Shown: positions 38,001-51,490 of the stretch, piece after piece | Layout: every line of letters begins with the position of its first letter | How positions within the stretch are numbered: the stretch's first letter is position 1 | DNA from: Odiellus spinosus | Lineage: Eukaryota > Arthropoda > Arachnida > Opiliones > Phalangiidae | Length of the DNA: 64,000 nucleotides | Direction: 5' to 3' | Assembly: GCA_963920705.1 (NCBI GenBank) | Contig: OY987228.1 | Span: forward strand, 16,041,187-16,105,186 | Notes under the pieces: model-generated | Told to the model about the DNA's origin: nothing | The model's input: only the letters and a program-made list of their open reading frames with translations | Databases searched by the model: none | Translations under genes and position numbers: made by a program

Positions 38001-40096
38001 AAAGAAAAAATAAAAACAAGATCTTAATACCACAAAATAAAATATTTCCACCATCTTCATCTAATGGATGAAAAAAAAGTAATCCAAGTAAATTTCTAGG
38101 AAACTACTTTTTATTTTTTTTTTTTTTTTTTACGTTTCTCTTGTTCCTCTACCCCCGTCTAGCATAGTCAAATGCACCCTTTAAACCATCTATTAATCTA
38201 GCTAAAACATTAAGGTATTCTTACGTAAAACGAGATGTTTCCAAGCTAGAAATGAACTACACGGAAACATTCAGTTTAAGAATTCAACGCGTATAAGACT
38301 ATGTTCCCTTTAAACCTCTTAAATTATGATCAGGTATATTCGCTCGAAGAGTAGCTTATCAAATTTAGTAGAGCCGCTGAAATTTCAAACCGACTCGAAG
38401 TATAGCGGTAAGGGATCATATACTGAGACCCTTTAGCCGAGCGCAACGAAAAAACGAGTCGTGCGAAGGAAACATAAAATCGCCGTTAATATTTTATTTT
38501 TAATACGAAGAAGGCCGAATCTCACATCACCCTTTCCCCCTCTGCTCTGGTATCCAACTATCCGCATAAACAGGTTTTTTTTATCCCGTATTAAGTTTGG
38601 AACGCATTTGTTTTCGTGAAAATTTCATTAAAGTCTCCTTACAAGGATATACCAAGGGATACGCTCCCGGAATTACTGGATCGCATTTTCTATCCACAGT
38701 TTTTTTTTTTTGTTTTTTTTTTTTTTTTCTTTTTTTATATGTACGCATAAACCTCTATTATATTTTGGTTTCAAGAACATATATAGTTTGCATTCCAGCG
38801 AATATTAACACAAGATTGAACATCAGAAAGCAATAAATTTATGGGTATGCAAACTGTTTCGGAACCGGATTACACAACTCTACCCTCATAAATGAGTTTT
38901 TATACATAAGAAAAAAAATAACTTCGAAAACAACATGTTTTTTCACGTCATATGGGATTTTACTTATTCTAAATCCGAGAGAGAGAGAGGGAGAAATGAT
39001 ACGCTAATCTAGAAACTATGTTCACATATGCCCGCATAATTAGTTTCATATTGAACATATTTTAAGTAGATTTTTAAATATCAGGAATATTTAATAACTT
39101 TAAAAATAGTAACATCATCCACTTAACTTCTCTATAAATTATACTTGCTCTAAAAGTGAAAAAGGTTAAGTACCACGATGTAAATTATATAATTCTCCGG
39201 GTACGTTTTTCTGCCCCCAAAGCCCCTCATATATACTGTTTAAGTAGTCTCCAAATCATCACGTAGCAATTAACTTACAGTAAAAGGGCAAAATGAATTA
39301 CAGATACTAACTTTCGTAGTAAAAATGTAGTTGTTAAAACAGTTATTTCATTTTGATAGGTTAAAAGAATGAGTTATATAAAAAATATTCATATTAAGAC
39401 TTCAAAAATATATTATGGCATGGCCTATTGAAACTTACAAGTTTAAAACACTAATTTTACGACTTCTATCAAAAAAATCTTCAAAATATTTAATATTTTA
39501 CAACGCGAACAAAGCGTGAAACATTAAAAAGCAAACTTATTTCCGCACTTTTTCCTTCAAAACAAATTGGGAAATATAACGACGCGAAGCTTTCAAGACT
39601 CGAAAATTAAAGTATGGCAAAATAATTTTATGGCGGCTATTATCTAAAAAGAAAAAAGAAAGACACAACGTAGGTTTATATAGAAACAGAGATACGTTTA
39701 GTATAGCCATTTCAAAACAACCCTCCATTAAGGCAAAAACCTTGCTCAGGCACAATTTTAGTAAAGGAACCTTAAAGGAAGACACGCAAAAAACATTTCG
39801 TCCAATTTTTTTAGAAATCGGTGTAAACTTTTCTAAAAACGCAGTTACAAAACTTTTGATGATAAAAAAAAAATCAACCGAAGATGATTAGAAACTTTTT
39901 ACATACCCTGTCAGAATTCTAGCGAAGCGCTAACCTTGATTACATTCATTTCAAAGATTTTTATCCATAAGGCAGCGTCAATTGAGGATATATTTGAAAA
40001 ATACCCATCTCAAAATTTATCTGGGCTTTCGATTTGCTTAATTTTTCTTTTGGCATTTTAGGAATTCATATATAAATATAGAAGGATTATCGAACT
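35061..40096. other. No recognisable gene
   Basis: AT-rich. The interval 36455-36620 has repeated acggtaattt and acagtaaaa words that resemble motifs in the duplication at 42564. A long T tract lies at 38113-38131 and another T-rich run at 38699-38736. Short frames are unrecognised. Confidence 0.5.
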
Positions 40097-40350
40097 GGCT
40101 TTAGTAAGTGCGCGTCATAGTCCACGACAGGGGTAGGGGTAGGAAAGAGGAGGCGGGACTTATTTTCCTTTGGGGAAACCGGGTTCGTATAAGCAAGGCA
40201 ACTAAAAACTTGTTTTTTGTTGCCACTCACGTCAGCAATATTTAAAGTTTTGTTGCGCTTTGAGATGTGAAGCCCTTCTTTGGGCTACGAGTAGCAATAA
40301 AGGCAATACGTCAAATATTTATTCTATATTCATATTCATATTCGAATTCC
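40097..40350 (+). repeat. SINE- or MITE-like family, copy A
   Basis: It begins ggctttagtaagtgcgcgtc followed by atagtccacgac, then has ttgccactcacgtcagcaa, then ctttgggctacgagtagcaa, a ggcaatacgtcaaat block, and ends at gaattcc. The copy at 46931-47191 has the same blocks in the same order, and the one at 19188-19390 has the 3' blocks. The order with no long inverted ends suggests a SINE. A weak B-box-like gttcacgacc in the 46931 copy is compatible but not decisive. Confidence 0.75.
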
Positions 40351-42563
40351 TGGCCATTTTAAGGTTAATAAACGTAAATATTTTGCTGTTTGTTTTTTCC
40401 TATTCCATCTTTTGAGTATAAAATTTTTCTGGGTGTTATACTTTAATTAGAAAATAAACAAGATTTTCCTCTTGAGGTATTACATACCTTTCAAGATAGT
40501 AAATAGAGTATATATTTTAATGGAGAGAAACTTTAGACTTCATCGTGGAATGGAACCATAGCGAAATGCACTTACAAAAATATAAATAGAAAAAAAGTGA
40601 TATTTATTAGCCCTAGAGAGGTTCCTATTTCAGGTTATATGTACTAATGTTTTGTAGAAAAAACAACAGACGAAGAAGGGGGATCAAGTTTTAAATGGAA
40701 TCAAAATACTTCTTCCTACGCCATATTTAATATAATTTACCCCCTTTCGATTCGTTCCCCATGGATGAACTTTTTTTAAAGGAAGAATAAAGCGTGACAA
40801 GAAAAATAAGCCTTACTCGAAACCTGTAAAAAAATTACAATATTTGACTCGCGTTATTTGAAAGGGTTAGGGTACTAGAACTTTACAGATCTATACGGGT
40901 TACGAGCAAGGGCCAGTACAGTCAAGTCTACAGTCTTGTACTACGATTAATTAGGCCCTCGCTTATCATTTAATAATTAGTGAATAATAAACTAAGTTAA
41001 AAAGAAATTTACCTCTTGTATAGAGAAAAAAAACTTTTTGGACATTTTATTCGAAATATTTGACAAGATTAGTTTCGAAGCCGATGTGATAATGAATCAG
41101 AACGGCTTTGGAACTAGCTGCGTTATGTATTTTGAATAAAATCATTTCAATTTTTCATTACACAACCGTGGTAAATTTCTTCTTAATAAGGTAATTTAAA
41201 AATTATATTTGCTAGGTACAAAATAGGGCAGTCATGTAGGTTGAAATCAAGCGGTTGAACCGCAGAACTAAATCAAAACGTTGCGAAGTTATACTGGAAG
41301 GTCTCTTTAAGAAGAGATTTCAAATTCTTCAAGGATCCCAGATTAGCCTACTTTTAGAGCAAGTTAAAAATGATTTAATTAAGACCTGAAATTGATAAAA
41401 ATGCAGATGATGTCATACTTCATTCTGCCTCAAACTTGAGTTTCTATTATATATCCCAAAGTTCAAGATGTTTACGATTTAAATGGTTATACGATATGTT
41501 ATTTCATTTTATACGCGATTCACCCGGTTTAAATTGGGATATGAAAGTATAGACGTGGGCGTTATTTTAAAAGAGAAAATGAAAAGCAAAAGAAGTTAAA
41601 TATTCATATAGCCAAAAGCTCTAGACAATTCGCAATGGGAAATTATTAATGAGTTGAGTGCGAGGGGGGAAAAACGAATTTTGCTTTGGAAAAGAATACA
41701 TTTGAAATTCGTGAGATTTGGGCAATAATAACTATTCATATTTAAGGAGAAATTTAGTTTTATCAAAATGATACTCTCAGACTTTAATAAAACATTCCAC
41801 GTGGGTCAAGGTAGCCCTAAAACACGCGTTTTGATTAGGTGCGATTGTTCTGACATTTGTATTATTGTTTTAACCCGTATGAAAATTTAAATAGGCTTAG
41901 CAGGTTCAAATATCAAATTTCAACGATTCTAATCAATTAAACTCTTCATTATCCCTTAAAGATTAATTTATTTCTCTACAAGGATTATCATTGCGAATTA
42001 ATCCACCATAGAGTAGAGCTTAATCTACACTAATCTTGAACAAAAGTTAGTTTTTGTCTCGCATTACATTAACCCTTTATAATTTGAAAGAGGGGAAAGA
42101 GTTGAGATGTCTGGCGGCGGATTTAGATTTTTTCGCTAAAATAAATCTAGAACAGCCTTGGAACAATAGAGTATAACGAGAAACATCTGCAAACGCGAAA
42201 AAACGAACGACTCGGAACACACGACTGACATCCCGCTAAAAAATTACCCACCCCCAATTTCTTTTTTTCTTTTTTCTTTTTTCTCATCTTACTTTCGGTA
42301 TGTGCGTATGTGTCTCTCGCTTTCCAACTCCAAACTCGGCCGCTAAATCCTTAATACCGCTATACTCTATTCCTCTCGCGCGCGAGAGAGAGACACGGTA
42401 ATAAGAAACACATTTTTCCATCGAGTTCATTGCCAAACCTTCCACGAAGTAGAATTTATTTATAAGAAAACTAGGCATATAGAAGGCGTCCTCGCGAAAG
42501 AACTAGTAAAGGACGAAAAAACTTTGATCAAGAAAAAAAAAAAAAAAGCGGGAAATCCTTGAA
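40351..42563. other. No recognisable gene
   Basis: AT-rich. A short aataggcttagcaggttc at about 41892 resembles the foldback arm at 3412, but it is too short to call. A GA/CG-rich patch at 42300-42400 underlies the 64-codon minus frame there. Confidence 0.5.
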
Positions 42564-42860
42564 CTCATAACGTCCAAGCCAAAACCAACTAACATTCTCT
42601 TAAGAAATTTCAAGAAAAAAAAAATAAATAAATTGGTTTTAGACATAAAAGTTCTAGAATTACCGTAATTTTGGAAATTGCTAAATTACGCGGTAATTTA
42701 CCGTCTCATAACTTCCAAGCCAAAACCAACTAACATTCTCTTAAGATATTTTCGAGAAAAGGAAAGTAAATCATACTACAGTTTGGTTTTAGACATGGTT
42801 TTCTAAAATTACCGTAATTTTGGAAATTGGTAAATTACGCGGTAATTTAACGTCTCCCGG
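42564..42860 (+). repeat. Tandem duplication, ~141-bp period, with internal inverted motifs
   Basis: ctcataac starts at 42564 and again at 42705. Both units contain ccaagccaaaaccaactaac, attctcttaaga, a later ttggttttagacat block, and attaccgtaattttggaaat followed by taaattacgcggtaattt. Within a unit, the gccaaaaccaa and ttggtttta motifs oppose each other, as do attaccg and cggtaat, so each unit can fold. Non-coding. Confidence 0.88.
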
Positions 42861-45800
42861 TAATTTTTTTGCTATTCACAAAACTATTTGGATTAATATT
42901 TCTGATTTTAAATGCGTAAATCATCTTTCAAATGATTCAAAATTCCTATTTATGACTAAAAAATGCAACATTTGTGAAAAATTGATACGTTTTTCATGAA
43001 ATGTTTGGCAATTTGACTTTGAATTGATGGGGTAAAGTGAGCAAGACATGGGAAATTAAATTGTTATGCCCTTAACGATACCACACACTAGTAACTGTTG
43101 AAAATTTGCTTCCTTCACGGAACAAAAATTGTTCGTTTCAGATGAATATAATTGGGCTCACTTTCTAGACCCTCATATTGAGAGGGTATTCATATGTATC
43201 AGAATACAACCTTTCTAATAATTAAAAACTAATAGAAAACAGTGTCAGAGACGTTGGAAAAGATGTGCATATAAAGATATAATTAAATTCGTTTTTTTTT
43301 TTTTTTTTTTTTTTTGGTAATTTCGTGTTTAGGAATGTTTTAAAATATATAAAGTAAATACGGTTAGTAACTATTTCAAACTAACTAAAAACAACGGGAT
43401 ATACGAGTTACTTGATTTTTCGTTTCAAAAACGAGACGATACACGAACGTTTATGTTTATACGCGCGGGGAAGAATTTCGGAGTTGGCAAAATCGGGTAT
43501 AGGAGGAGAAGAAGCAATTGGTGTAAAAGGGGGAGGCAAACGGCAAAAAGTCGCTTTCTCGGCCATACTATAGTATACGTTATAAGCGCGGGGCAAAAGG
43601 TATTTTTAAAGGTACATCTAATAATAAAAGGCCGTCGTCACGTTCAAGGTGTAGGGATAAGAGAGGGGATGAAGAAAAAGAGGCTTTGCCGCATTGCGCA
43701 TCCAAAGCTCCGTGTAAAATTCGGGAAAAACCTATATTGGAGAGATAGGGACCGGCAGAGAGAGGACTCTCAAACTTCCCCGAGAGTAAAGCCTGGTTTC
43801 CATATCCTCTTCAAAACCAAATTAACTTTAGATCAAGATTTAAAACCATTTAATTGATAATTTACTTAAAAATTAAAGATTTCCTGCCTATTACAACTTG
43901 CGAACTGCCGGGACTGGAATTGTTTCTATTGTTTTTTCTATTTCCCCGATTTCATATTGAGATTGAAATTTTAATTTCAAATTGTGAATATTTTAGAAAC
44001 GTTGGTGATTTTAATTAAAAAAATACAAATTTATGACAAGAGTCCAACCCAAAACTATATATCTTAAACTTGATTTTTTTAATTATACCTCTTAAGCTCT
44101 TAATTAATCTCAGGGATGAAAACACGGCTTAAAAAATAGGAGGAAGAAATACAAGTGTTATACCCATAGAAACCGGGAAAAAAAGGGTATAAGCTATAAA
44201 AATCCGACATTGGGATCGTAACGCTGGTGCAAGTATATTCCTATATATAGAAGTGGTGGGGTGATGGTATAAGGGATGGTCCTACGTGCTGGTATTAAAT
44301 CCAACGGATACTACTACGGGTGGACACGATTTTTTTTCGTCGTTCTTAGGATATAACCACTTTGCTGGCCTCCTCTTCTAGGTGTCGCTATGCACGAACG
44401 ACTCCTAGATGCGAAAATAAAAGAGGGGCCACAAGAGCTATAGGGGCGCGGGGTCGAGAAACGAGACCAGCCTGGGATAGGATGGAGAAAAAGGTATTTG
44501 GGCGGAATCGGATTACAGAAATTGTATTGTTCAACGCGGCGTAGGCTTTAGAGGCCAAGAGAGTGGCGGGGACAAAAAAAAAAAAAAAAAAAAAAAAAAA
44601 AGGTGTATAGAGGACGACGACTGCGTTCCAGAACCAAAGGTGTTATGATGGGAAATTTCCGATAGATTTCTTAAATTGGCTTTTCCCTTGAAAGAACGAG
44701 AACGAAAAGCTTAAGAGGGGAGAAAGGGAGGTAGAGAAATTCGTAGCGAGCACGCTCGAATCAAATTTATTAAAAACGTTCGTCCCAAAAACTATCCGTG
44801 TTTTTGTACCGTAAAGAAATATCATCGACCATGATTTAAAATAAAAAAATTTCAGATCTGGGAGGCCTCGCCAGCACGTCTGGTACGAATAACCATATAC
44901 TTAAATATCGTACTACAATTATATTAAGTAGATGAAGAAAACGTATACTTCCCAACTTCGAACGTGTACGTAAACGTGAAGCTATACCGTCAGTGCGTTG
45001 GTCACGTTATGGCTTAGTTCTAATAAAGTTAGTTTCATATATTACAATTACAATCTCACTTTAGAATGCAATTTTCGTAGATAATTTGTTAAAATTTACG
45101 TCAAGAGGAAAAAGAAAGTTATTTTTTGTTGATTCTACTATTAAAAATAAGGCTTTTTCTCGTATTGAAACATACACGTGATGAAATGAAATAAACTTCG
45201 AAAGTTTTTCTGATAAATACTATGCCTATATAATTTTTTCTGTAAAAAAACTTAATTTCTACTATATATTAACCATGATAATAAGTTTAATATATAAAAT
45301 TAACCTTCATCTTACTAAGTTTTCAAACATTTCCTAAACGAACTGATAAAATTTAATTTTTATAATTATATATCAAACTAATCACATAATCTATTCATTT
45401 TGATTTGGTGTTGAAGGAAACCCGAATGATATTTCGTTCATCCAATTTTCTTTTGGTTAAAGCATATAACAGAAAACCAACCAACTTGATGGCAAATCAC
45501 GATGTAAATTTGGTTTGTTTCCGAGCACGAGTTTATTTTCCCTCAAATATTGGATGGTATTATATAATATGTCACCTACGAATAAGAGAACGGAGATAAA
45601 GGGCTATCATTGCCTTCTGTAATGGTCTACAGTGAGAATGACAACACGCTTATTTTTACGAAGAGAATGTTTCACAAATGTTGGCATTAAGAAATACAAA
45701 TGTCAGACTAGCACGAAGATCAGGGATATTCACCGACCAAGGAACTCCGTATATTTACATTATTTAAGAGCGGATGAAGTTTGAATTATTTTCAAAAGAA

Positions 45801-46930
45801 TATGTAAAGCATATGTTCGACTATATCTTTGTAAATTTATGGTTTGGTTACTTAAATATTAATTTAAATATTAAATTATACCGAATAGAGAAACCTTTAC
45901 ATTACTGACATTTCCGTGGTGTGTATGAATATTAATTATTAAAGATATTTTAATGATTAAAATTAAATATTAACTAAACTTGTATATACTTAAGATTATC
46001 TTGGCTCCGTAATCGATATTTCTAGGTAAAGGTTACATCTCTGTAATTACATTACAGTCACTAAAAATAAGGAAAAAAAAAAAAAAAAAAAAATGCTAAA
46101 TCGTCAGTCTAAAGTAAACTAAGCAAACCTCTTTCTTGAACCTGTTAAATATTAAATTAGATTATAAGGCTCAAAATATTTTGCCACCATTTCCATTTTG
46201 CCTGTTTATACCATCCTGTTAAAATAGATTGAAGTTTACGCCTTAAAAAATTTAATGTATCTAGGCAGAGCTTTCCAAAAAGCTTTGAAGGGTATTGCGT
46301 CTGCCTTTCTGATTATTACGAAAAAAGATGGAATAAACTACATTATACGGAAAAATGCAGTACAAAAAGTAGAAGAGAGCGGGAACTAGACTTTTGAAAT
46401 AAAATTTGACGTGACAAAAGACCATTACTGGCAGAGTTGAGTGACAAAACATAATAACATTAGTTTCCCTTCCATGTATGGCAACATACCACTCGGAGGG
46501 GGGGTCGATACTTTTAATATACAAATTAAAAAGCCCTCCGGACAAGGAAAAAAACTGTCAGAAAAATTTGCAAAATGCGATGGGAAAAAAAATAAAAAAC
46601 CCAGAAATAAAATAAATATTAAAATCAGTACAACCAAAAGAAATATAGTAATTATAATAATCCCTATAAACTTATACACCTTCTGCCAATTTTCGTGAGT
46701 AATTTCAGCACTAAATTATTCGAATTTTACAGGTTTTTACATGAAAATTTATAATTAGTTACATTAAATGATTTATCGGGTACTAACCAGCCCAGAATTT
46801 CGTTAGCTAAATCAAAGATTATTTGGTAAAAGTTCCTAAAATTGAATTTTAATATATGGCTCTATCAACTCATGTTCAGAACCTCCTTGTGAAAATATTC
46901 CATACCAGGAATTAATAGACATATTTGACA
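42861..46930. other. No recognisable gene; long homopolymers
   Basis: Contains T24 (43292-43315), A28 (44574-44601) and a poly-A run at 46073-46092. The 134-codon plus frame at 43453-43857 is basic and unrecognised. Frames at 46261-46698 overlap on both strands and are unsupported. Confidence 0.5.
44574..44601 (+). repeat. A28 homopolymer
   Basis: Twenty-eight A bases follow a G+C-rich patch (44340-44570). This could be the tail of a retroposed sequence on the plus strand, but I see no source gene or flanking duplication. Confidence 0.9.
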
Positions 46931-47191
46931 GGCTTTAGTGAGTGCGTGTCATAGTTCACGACCTTCTATGGGATGGAGGCAGGTATTAGAGAGGAGGTTC
47001 TTTCTTTCCTTCGAAAAACGGTAGTCGTAACCACGACAACCAATTATATTCTTTGCCACTCCCGTCAGCAACGTCAATTCAAGAGAGTCAATAACATATA
47101 TATCAAGTTTAGTTTCGCGATCAGGGGTGGAGCTCTTCCCTTGGATAGGAGTCGGAATAATGCATAGGCAGATATGTCAAACATGAATTCC
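46931..47191 (+). repeat. SINE- or MITE-like family, copy B
   Basis: It starts ggctttagtgagtgcgtgtc followed by atagttcacgacc. It then has gtcgtaaccacgacaac, tttgccactcccgtcagcaa, ggtggagctcttcccttgga, and ends gaattcc. It is homologous across its length to 40097-40350. The 64-codon frame at 46973-47167 lies inside it and is not a gene. Confidence 0.75.
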
Positions 47192-48744
47192 TATCCACAC
47201 TAAATTAAATATTCAAGAAATAAAATAACGTGAAATAACAAAATTGACCCTAATCTGATATTTCCAATATATTTTTAAACGAAATTCATTTAATTATTTT
47301 TAATTTAAATAAATTAAATATTGAGTAAAGAACATTTACGCGCCATTTTAAACCTAACCCCTCGCTTTTTCTTCTCGCAGACATTAAATAAAGCTGGAAG
47401 AACTACAGTTCTAGTCGTTTGAAATATGTTCAAATCAGAAAGATGAAGATGAAAGGGGGACTAAAAAGGGATCAGAAGAATCTGATTAAAAAAGAGGAGA
47501 GGGAGTTAGGAGGAAAAACCATTTTTCTAGATCACGCATTTAAAGGAAAGTCCCATTTTAATATTTTAATTTTTGAAATTCGTTTGTTTTTCTTTTATTG
47601 GTCTTGTCTTTTTTGGGAGAAGAGTGCAAACCAAAGGTCACCAAATAAAAGAATAGGACGGTGGCGAAATAAGCGAAAATATATTTCTATATAAGTTCGA
47701 AAAAGTTAGTTTAACACTTGCAGTACAGTTCATTATGTTGGTGTTCTGTTCTGAGGGAAATAGAAGCACATGCCTTATGAAGGGTCATTTTATTTATTTT
47801 AACTCCGAAGTCGAAAGAATTTTTACCAGTGATATTAGGTTTTTTTCGGCAATAAGCCTACGGATTACAAAAATAACCATTTTATGTTGGAATTTTCCTT
47901 TAAATTATTCTCCTTCCAAAGACGATGCATGAAAGTGAGAGTAAAAAAAAAAATAATAAAAAAATCTAGAGTATTTATTATGTCTTGCTTAAAAAAATAA
48001 GGGAACATGGAAAAAAAGTATAGCTATAGGAAAGAGAGATAGGAAAAATTACTAGGGGGTAGAAATTCGATTATAATCTTAGCCAATGGAGAAAAAGAAA
48101 CCATCGCGAAATATTTAGGGGGAAAGGAAAAAGATGAATCTTGCTTGAATATTATAGGTTTAATTCAAAAACCTTCTTTAATACGTATTAAGAAAATATG
48201 TATATTTTACTGGCCGAATATTAAGCGAGTACGAATGTAATGAAACAAAAATTTATTTTGCAAAAAAATCATTGAGCAAAAATTGGAATGTTGGATGTTT
48301 TAATATCTGAATTACAATTACTCGAATAGAATATACAATATAAAAGAATATTGCCGAAAACCAAACAGGAATGGAGTTTTTTTCGCAGGCAATATTGCGC
48401 ACCTTATTTGTAGGTTTAGTTATAAGAGCGAAGCTGCATTCTAGGAGCTAGATAAATAATACTTTTCCTATGAGCGCCTGTAAAAGTGTTTAAACAACCG
48501 AGCACCTTTGCTCGGGGCAAAACATACAAATAGGGGTTAATTTAAAATAAAGTTGCAGCATTTAAATTAATAGTGCAGTATCATAAATTGATGGTAAAGA
48601 GAATAAATACTTAGTTCATTAAATAAAAACAGATACTTAATGGCGGTAATTTTATTTGCGGTAAGTTTAAGGACCTTCCTCGGTCAATTGGATCTATAAC
48701 GGAACAAAACCTTCCAACAAATAATAGTTTATTATAACCGCAAT
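47192..48744. other. No recognisable gene
   Basis: AT-rich. The plus frames at 47419-47694 and 47735-47932 have no recognisable motifs. Confidence 0.5.
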
Positions 48745-48798
48745 GAAGTCTATCCGTCTATTAATTAATAATAAGTAATAAATAGACGGATAGACTTC
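48745..48798. repeat. Perfect 18-bp-stem hairpin with 18-base loop
   Basis: gaagtctatccgtctatt (48745-48762) and aatagacggatagacttc (48781-48798) are exact reverse complements around an AT-only-plus-one-G loop. This is the strongest short perfect stem I found in the window. It could be the two ends of a collapsed small transposon or a structured RNA element. No homologous copy was found in the window. Confidence 0.95.
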
Positions 48799-49206
48799 GT
48801 GGTCTGAAATCGCCAGTTCAAACAAGAGAACGAATTTTGCGTGGCTCGCCTAATACTTATCAGTTAATTTAATATTGGCTAATTAGAAAACGATATCACT
48901 TTGATATAAAATGATTAGCGATTAGAATTACTAAACTCCGTGAAGGGGAAAACGAGCGCAAGTGCCTTTTAGTAATTGCTACGAGTTTTGGCGACGCTAA
49001 TGGGGGTGTAAACAAACCTGATAAAGTTTGTGAAGATTAAACTTTAACTACATATATTTATATAAGGCAGTTTCATACTCTAGGCTATGTGGTATCGATA
49101 GATTTGCAAACACTCTTACGAATAACCCGAATTTCTCCACTTTATCACGGATAAATTTAAAATCAAAATGATACAGACTGTTTACCGATACCTCAATATT
49201 ATACTC
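48799..49206. other. Flank of the transposase palindrome
   Basis: The 65-codon minus frame at 49048-49245 crosses the arm boundary at 49207 and has no known motif. Because the right arm stops matching here, this sequence is either the outer part of the left element missing from the right copy, or host DNA. Confidence 0.4.
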
Positions 49207-51490
49207 AAAGAACAACAGCAACTCCCCATAAGAGTCTGGGTCCACGTAATGTTAAAAATTTTCGTCTCTTTTATGATAAATTCGTATTATATTATTAAAA
49301 TAGGGTAGTTGGGGGATAATTTAAAGCTAAAATTCGAGCTCACAACTGTAAATTTTGGGAATTACAACGAATGGAAGGTTTCTTCCATAATGTAAAGAAT
49401 AGGAAGAATCTAAGACTTCCGTGCCGGATATGAAAGCCTTCCCCCACACGAAAATCTTGAACGGTTATTATTTTAGATTCATAATTATGTTAGGAAAATA
49501 TTAGGAAAGAATTATTTTGTAACTGCCACGGGTATAGTGCTGGCGGCAAAATGAAATTCGTATATTTTTGGTCTACTATGCCTCGAAATCCTCGAAAACG
49601 CCTGTAGAAGTGTTCCACTTGTCAAGCATTCATGCAGTAGGCTTTTGCTAGCTTTACAGGGGCCGTGCAAAGACTATATAGCTTACTTGAATAGTCTTTG
49701 GTGTATAAGAAACTCGAAAAATAAATAGAGAAATCATACCAATTAGAAGATACTGGAGTAGTATCTTTAATTTTTATTTCATATTAAACAAAACACACTT
49801 GTATAAAACGGACAAATTATTCATTTAACGCTAAGGTTTTCTACGTTTAACGTATGTCTGGTAGTTCAAGCTCAGTGGCATCTTCACACACTACACGCAA
49901 TTTTGACTGGTACCAACTGCCTCGATCTTCATGGCGACGATAACCAAGATACCAGATTACGCTGCTAACGTGAACACAAGTACCTATCGTCAAACTACCA
50001 CCTTTGCAATTGCAATACCAGCCTTTAATGGCATTTGCACCTGTCCCGTTCGGTACATAACGAATTAGAGCTTGGTGAACAGCTAAGGTGGGAAATTGAC
50101 CAGGCACGCGTATACGAATTAAGTCATGTTCAACTTTGGACACTTCGACGCTGAAAGAGCCGGATTTCTCTATAGTCAACGCCACATAAGATTCAGCGCG
50201 TTTCGTTTTAAAGTCGCTCATTACCACCTCACGTACATCACTTTCACGAAGTACAGGGAAGTCTTGAAATTCACTATCCTCAATTCGTTGCCATTTAGAC
50301 GGTTTGCGAAGCAGATTATCGCGCTCAACTACTTCCTTAAGAGGATTTTCTTTCGTAGAGACTGCCAGCATTTTTTCGACGGAGTCTTCCCAGGAACCTT
50401 TAAGATGTAACTCCGGGTGGTAGGCGTTCAACAGCGCAGCAGCAATTTGAAGAAGTTCCGGAACTAATGGTAACATATGCACAGGTATACGGTTTTGAAA
50501 AAAAACGATACACCGTCTGCAAATGCCCATTCCTAACTTCAACCGGCCACCTGAGGTACGTTACTTGTCGGGAACGATTAACTTCTTGCGTGTTTACTTG
50601 CTTCTCGCCTTTAGACAAGAACGAAGGCATTTGTAAATCCACACCCAGTTCAGTCAGTACGCTGTTGGAGTCTCGAAAACCGCGGTCTGCCAGTACAACG
50701 TCACCAACTTGAAAGAAAGACTGGAGTTCTTCTCTCTTTTTGATAGAATGGTTTAAAATACGCGCGTCGTTATTGCGGCCATTAGCAAAGTAGGGTCTGA
50801 TTATATCTATTATGTAACCCGTAGTTGTTACCATTAACATTGGCTTGAGGATATGCTGGCTTTTGTGCACACAGAAGGATTTGTGAAGAACGGTATAGTC
50901 CTTGGATCTTCCAACCTTGATATAGGTGCCATCTACAATGGTAATAAGACAATTAGGCTTGTTGTTAGCAAAGAGTTTTACTGCTGCTCCAGATTGATGG
51001 TTTGTTATCAGATTGTCACGTGATAAGTGTTGCAGGCCAAAATGATGTGGCACGAAATGCTCCGATAAAGCCATAATAACCGCTTTTACCGTGTTTGATA
51101 CCGATCTTTCAGTTAAATGAAATAAAGTTGATAACACCTTATTGGAGATACCCAATCGTAATTTCACCAATAATACTGCTAGAGCTGTCTTCGACGAACA
51201 GCATCTGATGGTACGAATAATGTCCTCAATAGTCGAATGCAACTCTAGGAACTCGTGCAGGGACAATGAAGTTAATACTTTACAGTCTTCATCACTTTGT
51301 ATGAAGTTGTCAAAGCTCGGCGTCCGTAGGTCGTTAACACATTTCCTGAGGTCCTGTAATAGTTGCTCAATGTCCGTGGCAGTCATAATGGTTGATCTAG
51401 CGGAAACCTGAATTCCAGCAATTATTTCGGTGGGAAGCTCTCCGTTAACGAGATGCGTGGAGCACATTCGGTTGTCCCGATGAATAAATA
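49207..51490 (-). repeat. Left arm of a 2.28-kb transposon inverted repeat
   Basis: Its reverse complement matches 52185-54467 with only about eight base changes and one single-base length difference in the coding part. The stretches I compared in the 3' flank are identical. Matching stops at 49207/54467 on the outside and 51490/52185 on the inside. The arms are separated by 694 bp. The copies diverge head to head, so any read-through RNA could form a long duplex. Confidence 0.97.
49773..49778 (-). terminator. Candidate polyadenylation signal of left copy
   Basis: AATAAA on the minus strand about 70 bases after the stop codon. It is followed by an agatact/agtatct inverted repeat. The right copy has the mirror-image site. 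Confidence 0.5.

Noticed and set aside
43453..43857. 134-codon basic plus-strand frame
   Set aside because: Arg/Lys-rich because of local purine-rich DNA; overlaps a frame on the opposite strand and matches nothing I know.
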